From: Trileptium ribeirensis
Taxonomy: Eukaryota > Nematoda > Enoplea > Enoplida > Thoracostomopsidae
Length of the DNA stretch: 64,000 bases
Assembly (NCBI GenBank): GCA_030248225.1
Contig: JASANE010029096.1
Coordinates: forward strand, 1 to 64,000
Direction: 5' to 3'
Shown: positions 1 to 12,100 of the stretch, piece by piece
How the letters are laid out: every line of letters starts with the position of its first letter
Position numbering within the stretch: the first letter of the stretch is position 1
Position numbers and translations under genes: made by a program
Notes under the pieces: model-generated
The model's database searches: none
What the model was told of the DNA's origin: nothing
Seen by the model: only the letters and a program-made list of their open reading frames with translations

Positions 1-1904
1 CTTAATGTGTAACGCTTGTAATGCAGATATTTTATTTCACACATTTGATAAAAGACATAAATTCTACGCACATTAAACAAATAAACGGCTGATACCGTAC
101 TCACCTTGATCGCGCAGCTTCTGAGGCCATGTGGCCTGATCTAACTGCGCAATCGCTTAGATACCCGAGCAAAGGTTTACTCCAATTTTCTCTCTTATTG
201 ATTTTCTCAAGTGATCGAAATTACGTAATAAGTTTTCCAAGTTTTACTCTGGTTCCACTCCCCTAAAATTCCCTAAACCTCAGGGAATTTTCGTGGTTAA
301 GAAATGATTTTTTGTAAATTCCCCAATTCTTTAGTATAAACAAAATTTAAGATTTTAATCAAAAATCCAGCAGCACATACGCATATCCGCTAATGTAGGC
401 CTAATGCTTCAGGCACCCAACCCTTACACTCAAATCCGATATATTTATATTCTATACCTTTAGGCTCACATAAAACTCTTGTAAATTCGTTTCTCTTATA
501 AAAGTCGGTGAAACTTAGCTAAGTCTCAAAATTCTCCTGGACCCTGTACAAAAGTTCCAACACAATACGAAATACATCAAGTGCTCATAGAAACGTAAAC
601 ACACGACAAATGATACTGCATACATACACTACTTTCCGACATACAACATTCATAAACATATTATGTGTCACAAACATACACTTCGTAAGAAATAAACATA
701 TACAATACATATACTTTTGTATACAATATTTCATAACAACAATGTAGACCGTAAACACACAATAAATGTATTGCACAGATGGTAAACAAACAAACAATAC
801 ATAAGGGAAGGAAATTAGGCCATGTGAAGTGGAGTTAAGAGCGTCGGCCCGTCGTGTTGGGGGTTTACGACCTAATACGTCCCCCCGGGCTCACATAAGG
901 GAATTTGTTCCCAAGGCAATACCTCGTTACAAAACTATTGCGGCCACAACCAAAACAGCGACTTCAAGAAATTTATTTTGCTTTAGTTTAACAGTTTCAG
1001 TACGTTTGATATTAAAATTATTTCAAAAATTCCTTCTTTATAGCACCGTTCAGGAGAACCACTGGGTCAAGAGCTGAATAGAGTGAACGAGCTATGCTCT
1101 ATTTGAAGTTTTACGGGATTACGGGTTTGTGAAAAGGACACGTCCGCCGGCAGGACGATGTATGTGCTATAGCTATCAGCGGATAGATCTGAACGTTGCA
1201 TATAACAGACAAGCTCTACCGTCCCTAGTTATCTCTATAACAGGTCGATACTGATGCGAAAGCACTTCTTTCATTTTTGGCGATTATAAATATAAGTGAC
1301 CTGACGTTGTGGAAACGCTTAAATAGTAGTATGCACCACTACTTCGATCATGCTAATGATATGCAGTTGTGGGCATGGATACGCAGCTTGGGGTGTCCGA
1401 AAGTGGCAACGCCCTTCCTGATACTACTGTATAAGCGCGTCTCCGTCGAGAAAACGATTGAATAATATTTATTCCAAATTTTTAAACTTCATAATGGCCT
1501 TTTATTTGTAACGAACTATCACTGGAAGAATCTTTTTCTCTGCTTATCACTTGGCTAAATACAATTTCGTTTCATTTTGAATTTTACAAAGGCTGTGTAA
1601 ATTTAACGTAATAGAACAATTTAAAATTACAAAAAATTTTGCACCTCATGAACTGGCTTGCCCCTACAATAGAATTCTAGAACGTGCCGGTGTCACGATT
1701 CGCCCGGATAAGTTGCCGCTGTTGGACGAGTTACATTAAGCATATTTACAACAGGCATGATTCTCTGATAGTTATAGAACCAACGCCGAATTTCAAGCTG
1801 GATGCCAAATAGCCAAAACACCACATTGGTATTTGCTTAAATACACAATATAATTCTATGCCGAGTGCGGCATATTGTGTATACAAGGCTAAATTTATTT
1901 CAGT
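1..1904. other. AT-rich non-coding stretch
   Basis: No coding region could be supported. The open frames here are short, carry no recognisable motif, and have no splice-site or codon pattern like the two real genes in the window. The segment near 835-900 is more GC-rich and may be a worn repeat, but no second copy was found in this window. Confidence 0.5.
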
Positions 1905-2130
1905 AATGCCAGTGGCTTAATCGGTAAAGCGTTGGACTATCGATCGTAATGTCATGTGTTGGAACCCGGGCCAGGGTGACGCACGCTTCTATCCCTCCAG
2001 GTGAAAATAGCCGATCGCGAGGACGCCACTTGTGGCTACAGTTACCCTCTCGACCTCGTACGGGCCGATAAGTTAGGGAAACGCAGATTGACACGGTGGC
2101 TTGCACACAGTGACCATTTTCAATTATCAT
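1905..2130 (+). repeat. tRNA-derived SINE
   Basis: The first 70 bases carry a polymerase III A-box-like stretch (TGGCTTAATCGGTAAAGCG) and a B-box-like stretch (GTTGGAACCC, one change from GTTCGAACCC). The ends that should form the acceptor stem do not pair, so this is not a working tRNA gene. The tail, with a segment reading CGATAAGTTAGGGAAACG, is of the kind that follows tRNA heads in short interspersed elements. Boundaries are approximate. Confidence 0.6.
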
Positions 2131-3579
2131 TTACTACAATGTTCCACTAAGCGTTCATATATAGAAAGAAAAGTGAGGACCACTCCCTGTGGAAGGCGAA
2201 TAGGAATAATGAGATAGCCCAAGTAGTAGTCCCTTCCTGTCACTAGAGCAAACCTACGAAGTTTTCCAATCTCTATGCTATATACTATAACGTCTGGAAT
2301 AACAGCAAGGTCAAAGATCTCAATTCTAATCTCGTGAAAGAAAGCGTTCAGCGGCTTCAGAATCAATGTCCATTAAACGTCGCCGCCGATTACTATTGTT
2401 AGCAGAACACTAAGAGAAATTTTATTGAAGCGGAGTGAGCGCAACGAGCGGATTTCCCTCCGTTACAGCACATTTTCGCAAAAACCTTTTGATACCATCT
2501 GTTGGTTACATAAATCTTCACCAGATTGATAGATTTTAGCATTTTTTTTGCTTGACTCGTAATGGAATATAGTTGGTTGCACAATTAGAATCGTGCTTGC
2601 GCTGGCCGAATGATTTCCTTACTAAATCCTCACAAAACCGACACGAATTAGAGACTCTGACTTTGACCATTTATGCTCACCCAACAAATTATTACGTAGA
2701 ATAATTTGCTGGTGTCACTTAAATTGAAAAAAAACTAAAAAGTGGTAGTTTCTGCGACAGTAAGCATGTGAGGGCGGTTGTAGTCAGTGACGCAGTCTAA
2801 AATGTGTTTGTCACTCCCCTATCACTTGTACCCATGTATCAATGCACTTTCTACATGCTGACGACACGAACACTACTACTAATAAGCAATCGTCCGCCAG
2901 CAAGATTTACACTGCACCACGTGCGCTTCTATTTATAATAAACAAGTTCTATCATTCGACGGCAAAGAGTAGCATTAACACATGTTCATAGTAAAAGTTT
3001 AAAAGATTTATTAACAACTATTACGATCCATTAGGTGTTTCCAACTATTTAATCAATAATAACGGCGTATCGTTTTTAACAAAAGTTATATAAGACTTAG
3101 TAGTCAAGTAGAGTTAAAAGCTGGTAGGTCGAAGATTTATCCAAAATGGATCAGCTGTATTCGTTATTAAAATAATGTTTCATACCAACATTCATAAAGA
3201 TAGAGTAAAAAACAAAAGTAGCCGAGATAATGTATATGCTGAATATATTTTTTATGTTTCATTTTGATGTTTTAAGTAATAAAGTTTTTAGTAGTGTGAG
3301 TTCCTTGTTCAACGATGGGCGGACGATAGCAGGTATATCGATTCCATAGATCCTATAGATTTTAGTGCCTCCAATTATATCAAATATATTAGCACAATTC
3401 CTTCGAGTAGTAATACTTGGAAGATTTTAATTTTTTTACTTAGATGCTGAAAAATAATGTATCCATTGTAGTCCGATTCGTACTGCGTCCATAAGACGCA
3501 TTTTTGAAACTCGGGAAACGTTGTTCAAATGAAACAGCGCAAAATAATAGACACATCCAATATTACATCAAACAAAGCT
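2131..3579. other. Non-coding stretch
   Basis: AT-rich sequence with no gene I can support. The only ordered feature is the small inverted-repeat element that follows it. Confidence 0.45.
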
Positions 3580-3582
3580 TTA

Positions 3583-3637
3583 AGGTGCGTTCACACGTCA
3601 AAATTTAGAGCTCCAAATTTGGAGTGTGAACGCACCT
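3583..3637. mobile_element. 55-bp PIF/Harbinger-like MITE with TTA target duplication
   Basis: A perfect 14-bp terminal inverted repeat, AGGTGCGTTCACAC at the left and its reverse complement at the right, encloses 27 bp. Both sides are flanked by TTA (3580-3582 and 3638-3640). A 3-bp TTA/TAA target duplication is characteristic of PIF/Harbinger transposases. The element is far too short to code, so it would have been moved by a transposase encoded elsewhere. A second element at 6338-6618 has related ends and the same duplication. Confidence 0.75.
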
Positions 3638-3640
3638 TTA

Positions 3641-6334
3641 GTGCTGCAAAATATAGATTTACCATGTGATAAAATGTGTTTATTATTTTAATATTAATCA
3701 TTTTATACAAAGTTGTTCAAAGCACCGAAATATTGAAGCAGGGTTTGCAATCAGTTTTGTCTTTAAACTTTATGACAACACAATTTTATATAGGTTTATA
3801 AGGTGGGCCTTATGCCTTACTTGGTGTTCTCTACATCGTATGAGACATTCACAGCGGTAAAATATTCATTTTGTGTTTGGATTATCGTGTTTGTAAAAGC
3901 AGGAGCGAACTTCTTGGTACAATAAAAAGTAGGTTCGGCATAAAAACCGCCATTTCTTGCAAGACACTTAAGCCGTAAAATTATTAACCGCAAGTTTAAC
4001 CCAGGAAGAATGGATACGTAGTTACAAGTCCGCAAGCTCATACCACAATCTGCACAAAATTCGATATTTTCTGCGTCTCCATACAAATCTAATAAACATA
4101 ATTTAGGCGGTGTTGGCAATCTGGAAGCCCAAACGTGTGATAACCTGAAAGACGATAGAAAGGAACACTGTTGACAGCTAAATTTTTTATGGGTGTTGGT
4201 TCAATGGCTTATGCTGCATAACGATAAAATAGCGAACGCGCATGATTCATTTTTGCTATTGGTTTTCCCACCATGAACATGTGCCCAGTCAGAATATTCT
4301 AAGACTCAGTCATCGATTTTATCTGTATCTAAAACGAAATTTACAAGGATATTAGAACCTTATACTATAATTGAGACGAAGCTTTATCTCTGTCTCCACG
4401 GATCTCGGTATAGTTTTTAATCTCCGCACCCGAACTCTCAAAAAGGACTCCATTTTCCATTATTTGAAAAGATTTGTACTCTGTGTTACTAAGTCCCAGA
4501 AATCTACCAGTTTTTACCAAAATTTTCCAGGGCGCAGACACACCGACCAGTTTTTTTACGTTTTCAGTGTAATAATTTCGGCCCAATTTGAAACACACTA
4601 TCACATGTGTCGATATGGGAAAGTGGCTTACTCCCTGACCCTGAGTGAAGTTTCCGTACCCCCTCCACCACGTCAATGGTATGCTCAAAAGTTTAGCAAA
4701 AATTGGTGTAAAATTGACAAAAACGTCGGCGAATAGTCCACCCCTATACCCGCCAGGCCCACGAAGACCTTCCCATCCCGCCGACAGTCTACACCCTAAG
4801 CCGACGGATCTTCCAATGGTATGTATAAAAAATATAATGGCCGTCATGCGGTGTACAAAAGCTGCTCGTTATATTTTTTTTTCAAATTTTTAAACAAATT
4901 GGAAGACTGGACCTTATCGCTATATTTGAAACAAAACTTTCTGCAGCGCTTTAACGACCGAAAAAATTAATTCCGAGCCGAAGCCTCAGACCTGTATGTG
5001 AGCGTCGCGCTAAGTCAATTGTTTCACAGTTCGTTCCTAAGAAAACGGTTTTTGGCTGCTTTGCAGATATGTTACTTTATTCCAACTGTAGACTGATTAC
5101 AAAGTTTATAAGCGTATGGGCAGGTGCGTCACGCAATTTATATTAGCCAAGCGTGCAGCTAAGTGCTTCAATAATTCGTACTCTATTATATATATAACAC
5201 ATAATTATAACAACTATATATTATATAATATAACACGTAATTTAATAGATCGGTGCATCATTATTATATAATATATAGCAATATACTTTTCGTTCGCCTA
5301 ACATTAACATATATTTTCATGAATTATATTTTCTGTGCAGTACATATAACAAGTATTTAAACCAAAAATATAAATACTAAGACTTGTCGCTTACAACAAA
5401 GCGTACCACCTTCTCAGCTGTTTCATGTTACAATCGATTAGAGCGAGCGCTTACTGGTGAGTTTTATTCCAGCTAATGATAATAATTGTGCACATAATTT
5501 AGACCCAAAATAATTATCGTAGACGTATTTCCGTTTTGAGACGCACGGGACTATAGGCTAACGTTATACACTACTGGTTAGTGTATCATTATATCTATAT
5601 AGTTGTATAATACAGATATATAATATAAAGGAATATACCAAGATCGTGCAACGCGGCGTAGTATACAAACTTTGTGTACCCAACACAGAAATAATAAATA
5701 GCATGCACGTAAAATGGTGGAAAAAAATAATTTGTTTATGTATGTATGTGTGTCATATTTTTCTTTGGAGTTAATGTCTTCCGGCGAGATTTGCCTAGCT
5801 TTCACTTTATAAAAGTTCGCAATTATCATGCATTAGCAGTACTAGTAGACAGCGGTAACTCAATATCGAAAAATACAAGTTGACCTTTGCTTTTTTTCTA
5901 CAACAAATAATAGCATACGTATGTGGGATAAAATTTGAGTTGCGGAAAATTTTGATTTTAAAAATAATGAATTCTACACGTCGTTGCGATGTAATAGCAA
6001 TGCTGCAACATGCCGGTTTTGAATGGATTAGCTATGGCAGTGTTAAAAGGGATCAACGGTAGCTAAATCAGTGGGGGTTGGCGGTTGGCCTCGGCCTCTC
6101 ATGGGGGATCAGCCGGTTGGCGGAGGATGCGGCGCCATTAGTTTAAGAAGGAAATTGTTAACGAACCCTGCAACGACTTCTTAATTCAGTTCGCCGTGGT
6201 GTCAAAATTTTAGCATTGTACGAAATACACATAGATTGTTTCGCTTTAAGGTTACTTAAATTTCAGCCTCACTGCATTAGTAATCAAAATTATAAAAAAT
6301 TTTCTGCAGCATTGTTACATAAACGGTTTGTGCG
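3641..6334. other. Non-coding stretch, very AT-rich around 5170-5350
   Basis: No gene supported. Overlapping open frames occur on both strands at 4365-4893, without a recognisable domain or a consistent splice pattern. An AT-rich block with repeated TATATA/ATAATT motifs lies near 5180-5290. A minus-strand open frame at 3817-4119 looks slightly protein-like but matches nothing I know. Confidence 0.4.
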
Positions 6335-6337
6335 TTA

Positions 6338-6618
6338 AGGCATGTTCACTCGTTCAAACTTTTTGCTCAAATATTGAGCTCAAAATTTGACGGTAATTTT
6401 TAACGAAAAATTGCGATATTTCAAAATTTGAGAACAAAATTTCTCATACTTTTTCAAGTAATGAATCTTGTCGGTGATTGACTACATGAATATCCTTAAA
6501 AGTTTGAACAGTGTTCACACATTCAATCTTACCAAAAATGCTTTCAAACTTTGATCAAAATTTGAGCTGAAATTTTGATCAAAATTTAAGCAAAAAGTTT
6601 GAGCGTGTGAACAAGCCT
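6338..6618. mobile_element. 281-bp PIF/Harbinger-like MITE with TTA target duplication
   Basis: The left end (AGGCATGTTCACTCGTTCAA...) and the inverted right end (AGGCTTGTTCACACGCTCAA...) match over about 35 bp. TTA flanks both sides (6335-6337 and 6619-6621). The interior repeats short AAATTTTGA/TCAAAATTT motifs, so much of the element could fold on itself. The shared AGG..TGTTCAC terminus links it to the 55-bp element at 3583. No transposase is encoded. Confidence 0.75.
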
Positions 6619-7589
6619 TTACATTTCAGAAAAAACAACAGAGCTTAACCGTTTGAATTTCTTTTGTGCCGAGATATAAAAAGTGTTCTGAAGCACATAA
6701 TTAAACTTTTGACATATGGAAGGAGCTCGATTAAGATCAGGAAGTGTTTACAAAATTAGATGTGAGGCTAGACAAAATGGAGCTTCAGCGTTAATTTGCG
6801 TCACTCTACATTCATAAACAGATACGATTTAACACCTGAGAACGAAACGTTTGCCAAATCCATCTCAATTTTAAGGTTTAAACCCGTGTTAGTCCAAAAA
6901 CACCTTTGAGTTTTTCATAAAATTGATTAGTGAGTTGAAATTGCCACCGTTGATAACACATAAGATGACGACCTAATATTTCACTTAAGTATCTATAAGG
7001 TCGCTGCGACATCTGGCTTGGTCAATTTAAAATAGAGTACACTCATTCAACTAAATACATTCTCTTTTATATACCACTATTTGCACCAAACTATTTCACA
7101 GACGTAATTTTGAGTAGTAGTGTTGTTTGTAATATACATCATCACAACTCCTCTGGTGAACAAAACCCAATTATTCAACCCAAAGCTTCGTATAATATAG
7201 AATTGTTTTGCGCCTAAAACAAGCATAATAGACTATATATTAATCCTCCATGATGTATGTGATAGACGACTCCTGTTTCGGTGGAAAAGACAGAATAAGG
7301 CTTTGCAGACGATATACATCAAATGGTTACTGAGCTTCTAAGACTATTTGACCCTATATACGCATTAGATTAAACAGGTTGAACCTATTGACAACTGACT
7401 ACTTCCATGCTGCGATTGATGTATTCAACCGCCTTTATATATTACTTTCTCGTGCGATGTACATTTTCGTATTTCGTAGCACTATATTTTTGAAGACGGA
7501 GCTGACATAGCTATAGATGTCATACGGTTGTATCAACGTTGGCTTCCGTTGCAAATTTTAACCGTGATTGGGTTTAGTCCTAGTTGTGA

Positions 7590-7850
7590 TGCATCTTCGT
7601 TCACAATGTGAATACCTGCTGTGACACCCTTCATCCACTTTAGCATCTTTATCTACACGAGTCCATACATCACAGCAGGTAGGATGATTGTTGTGAAAAT
7701 CTTTGATTTGAGCCGAATTGGAATGCAGCAATCACGTATAACACCTGTCAGCCATTTGATCCATATGGTTTTCACTCTGCAGCAAGCATCCGGAACTGTG
7801 CTGCAGTTGCTGGTGATTACAGAGGCGAAGTACTCGAAAGCCTCAATTTC
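7590..7850 (-). pseudogene. RTE-like LINE reverse-transcriptase C-terminal fragment
   Basis: Read on the minus strand, the translation contains FEYFASVITSN, CCIPIRLKSKI, ILPAVMYGL and KMLKWMKGVT. These correspond in order to the block after the polymerase palm in RTE-type LINEs (FKYLGS..., KIP.RLKGK.Y, RPA.LYG.E.W, ML.W..GVTR). There is an in-frame stop after the LYG-like motif, and the usual tryptophan block after it is missing, so this is a dead fragment. The upstream polymerase and endonuclease parts were not found nearby. Confidence 0.65.
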
Positions 7851-7884
7851 CTTATTTTCTTTTCGTTTTTGTAGGGCGAGCTAG

Positions 7885-8410
7885 GGGCCTATGTTTTGGC
7901 ATGTGCTAAAAATGACTGTGCGATTACTGTCTTGTTTTTAAGTATTGTTGAAGCGTCTTAAAATTAGAAAGCTAAGTAGTTTCGACGTTTGCTTCATTTA
8001 TCGGGCAACACACCGCCATTGTCTGTTTATCACTAATATGACGAAATACGTTCTACTAAGTACCAATGCATAACCAGCAAACATTGATAAATATTGCTTA
8101 AGCACCTCCTATGCAAAATCTTGATGTATCGCAAACGTTAAATATTTTCCATAACAACAAAGTATTTGTTACAATAAAACTGAAATATGTAGGTTTAGTA
8201 TAGACAAACCCCTCAGAAGTATAACAAAATCACTTTGATCAAATTAGAATTCTCCAACGCCTGCATGCGCGATACAACACTCTTCCACAGTTTGTCAATC
8301 ATTTTTATTTTGACAGAATATTTTACGTCATTAAAACAAAGTATTTTGCCGTGAAGATTTTTTTAATGTCATAGTTATCCTTTCTGTGCACGTACGTATA
8401 GTGTGCTAGT
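7885..8410. other. Upstream flank of the receptor gene
   Basis: No coding exon is recognised. This stretch would hold the 5' untranslated region and promoter if the ATG at 8411 is the true start, but no clear TATA or initiator pattern stands out in the AT-rich background. Confidence 0.35.
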
Positions 8411-9154
8411 ATGGATAGAAGTCCATGGATAGTACCGTTCAATGAGTCGAACCCCGGCGATGTGGCACGAGCATTAGCAGTACTAAGAAACGAGACTCCA
8501 AAAGCGCACAACTTCGCCAGTAATGCAGCACTGCTAAACTATACGTACAGCAATGGACGACGTAGTGTGTTCGGTTCGGATGCGTTTTCCGCAACAATAA
8601 GCAACCACTGTCAAACAATTGCTGATTTTATCGAGTATGGTCGTATTTTGCTTGACGAGCGATTTCCATTTGTCGTCGGCGTCGGCTGTGGCGTTTCGCT
8701 TGTCGGTATCGTTCAATCGTGCTTTCTTCTATCGATATTTCTGCAACCGTCGATGCGCAATACACCAATTGCCTATTTAACGGCATTGGTCGTGTGTGAT
8801 ATCATGCTATTTATTAATTATATTATTTTGATCGGCGGCGGACTATCGAAAGACTATTACGAAAGCTTACAGTTGCACATTATTTGGCACAAATACGTTG
8901 CTGCAATGTTTGCACTCGGCCGCATTACTCAAGTCATTCAAACGTACCTCATTGTATCGTCGACGGTCGAACGATTCTACGAAGTGCTTCGGTGTCAGCG
9001 AAACGGACCAAGCAGCGAAATGCGTGCAAGCGGAAGCTGTTCGCCGTGCAGCCGATACGCGACGATAATTGGCGTTGTTGTATTTTCCACAATTTTTAAA
9101 GTAATGATATTGTGCTCATTCGTTTGCTACATTAGATATTGCACCAGCTCCACA
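8411..9154 (+). CDS. Receptor exon 1 (N-terminus to helix 4)
   Basis: 248 codons from ATG at 8411. It ends after an ACA codon at 9154, followed by GTGCGT as donor, so the intron is phase 0. Reading through the donor adds nine residues and hits a stop, which supports splicing. The exon covers helices 1-4. The start is the first ATG of the open frame; a further upstream non-coding exon cannot be excluded. Confidence 0.85.
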
Positions 9155-12100
9155 GTGCGTGTTGGAACGGAGCGACCGTAGTGATCAGAGTATCCTCAAA
9201 TAAGGTTCAATTGTGCAAAAAACTCTTTTTGTTCGTTTTTAGCACGCACAACCTTTCATTAGATTTATGAATTTTCACAATTCCTGTCTTCGACAGATTT
9301 TGCCCTAAATTGAAAGAGTATCTGCAATGCCTTTCCTTCCAAAAGAATGTGGTTTGTGGTTGCGCTACTCAAATGATGTCCAAGCCAAATTCTCACAAAA
9401 CCATCACAAATTGGGGACTTTTTATTTTAGCCATTCGGAGTCCCCAAACATTTAAAGTTATATTTCTTGCTAGAAGATCGTCGGCATGGGCAAAATCTAA
9501 AGAATACTTCCATCAAGAATTAAAACTTTGTAGCTAAGAATTTTCGGTACAGCAACCATTTTCAAGCCACGAATCAAATTTAAAAAATACATCATAAAGG
9601 TGATATTTTTAAAAGTTTAAAAACAAAAGATTCATACTCTTGCGTGTGCACGATGCGTTTATATGGTTGTTTAGTGCGCTAAACACGTTGGTTTTATTGT
9701 TTTAAACCCAAACTGAGTATGTCGCTCTCCTGCTGGACGCCACGGGAGCTAAAATACTAAATTGTAATGATGAGATTCTGCCAATTTTTCAATTGATGTG
9801 CTAGTAAAATTAAAATGACCCTACCAACCAGATTAATTTGTAATTTTGCATAAACATTGTTACGAAACGATTTTTCGTAAATGAAGTTCGGCGCCAAACT
9901 GGTCGCGAACACACTGCTCTAGCTCTGAAATCTAAATCTTTCGCGTTCATGAAAATCCAAAAATTACCGAAATTTTTGTCACAGAAATTTGCCAAATTTG
10001 AATTAAACGGGTTTTGTTTGAAATCGATTTGATTGCGAAGCCAATATTCATTAAATTTGTTCGCGAAGACTGTATAACCCAATTGTAATCATGATAGGCA
10101 TTAGGAACAGAATATATGCGAATTGAAAATCGCCCGTAGTCTATTCGAGCCAGTTTTCGGTTAGCAAAAAACTGATTAAAATTAAGCATTTTTCCGTAAC
10201 AAGGGTTTGCGATTCCACATAGGCTTTTACAATACAGGATGGTTGGTGGGGTAACCTTAAGTTTAGTGGTGCATTAATTGAAGTCAATGCAGTTCTAACC
10301 ACCCTCCAATAAAGCAGGTTGGGTCAAAAGCATGTACCACGATACTTTTATACGGTAATGACGAAGAGCGTCCTGCTCTTCTTTGATTTACTATCAACTA
10401 ATATTACCAATACTGAGAACTTGACAATTGCAACCATCTACCAAAAATCCCGGAATCAGAATTGTATCAGTAACAATCGAGTTTTACGGGGTGGCCGGCG
10501 ATAAAGGTCACCGTCATCGAGATAGATTCCTCCCTCTAAACAGTTTAACCCTGCTTTTGCGCAAGCCTCATAAACACCACAGAGTGAATCACAACATGGC
10601 GGACCGGCTGGTCTGTGCGAAATGAAGTTGTATTACTATCCACCGTAAAAAGTATCGAGAACTGCGATTGGACACTGATACCGGTGCCTGCTACAGGCTC
10701 ACGCGCTGAGTACGCAGCTAGTGGGTACCCGTCGCTCACACAGCTCAACAAGTTCAATAGTATACAGTTGTTTTCGCAACAAACTTATATTTTCTTTGAA
10801 AATTTTGGCGCTGCGTTAAATTAACTTTTGAGAACATAAGTTTATATATAAATTATAAGTTTCATCGGGCTTACAGGCATGACAGATCTAAAATTTAGAG
10901 TGCGAACTGACAAACTTCCAGACCCGACAAGGCTGCATTCTCACAGGATTATGTGATACTAATACATTTGCTGCTAATATATTGAGAGAAGCAATAGGAA
11001 GAAAGAGAAGAAAGCGCGTATTTTTCTATGTTAAGACAAAATGTATAATAAATTTATACCATCGTTGCCTTGTGGCACTACAAAACTATCCGTAATACGG
11101 ATTCTAATGCTTTTGGAATTCTAGTGCGCCCTTCAAATAGGGGTCACAGGCTCACTTGCAACCAAGAAGAAGACAGGAACGACCTAAATAAGAGTCATAC
11201 GTAGGCAAAATTCAAAATATTAATTCATTAAAAGTGGTCTTCTACATCTAAAACCAAATTATAGGCAGTCGCTGTACACATTGTTTCATTTCCGTTATTC
11301 TGACGTCGATATCACTACTTATTATCGACTTTCCTTAGTCAGCAATGAATTTTTCGTTCACGGTCAACAATTTTGAGTTCAGGATTTGACCAGTGCCTAC
11401 ATCACATTTCGACCACACAGCACATTTCTAAAAAATAACTTCACTGGTTTTGAAGCAGTTTACTTCCTTTTGGTATACATTAAAATTAAATGTTGAGCAA
11501 AAGTATAAACGCTAAAAGACAAACTGATACATGACTGCTTCTGTGCTGCGCTGCTATGGAGCAACCATATGCATTAAAATTCCAATGCAACATTAAATAG
11601 CGTGACGTCATACTTCAGATTTATGGCGGAGTCGCAGTACTAGATTACGATATTCCCGATTCATTAAGGTTAACGATACGTTTTTGTAGTGGAAAAGGTG
11701 TAGAGCACAATCAAAAACGACAATGTCCTTAATAATCAGTTTGATGATGTTGTTAGTCGCACAAAATGCCGGCACGCTTCCGTTTTTAGTGGCTGATTGA
11801 ACGATAAGGAAAGAGCTGCGGAAATGCATATCCTTCTATGTCTGGTAACCTTCGCAGCAAGAGTTGCTGCCAAACAAAATTGTCAACTAATTAAGGTATC
11901 ATTGTTGTGTAATGTATACGAAAATCTTCCTATCCCACCGATATAACTTTACAATTTAAGGGCTCCGCGGGATTGAAAAAAGTTTCTGAGTTCCCATCTG
12001 CAGACGTAGTAGCGATGGATGAGCCTCTGATTTAAGCGTGGAACAATATTTACAAGAGGCAAATTCTGATAGTTATATATGTACACAGAAAATAAACTGG

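Noticed and set aside
1909..1981. Possible tRNA gene
   Set aside because: A- and B-box-like sequences are present, but the acceptor and anticodon stems do not pair; it is better explained as a SINE head.
3817..4119. Minus-strand 100-codon frame with FCADCGMSL and NGGFYAEPTFYCTKK
   Set aside because: It looks faintly protein-like but matches no family I know, and no convincing pair of splice sites or start was found.
4365..4893. Overlapping open frames of 82-160 codons on both strands
   Set aside because: Both strands are open together, there is no recognisable domain, and composition is like the surrounding non-coding DNA.
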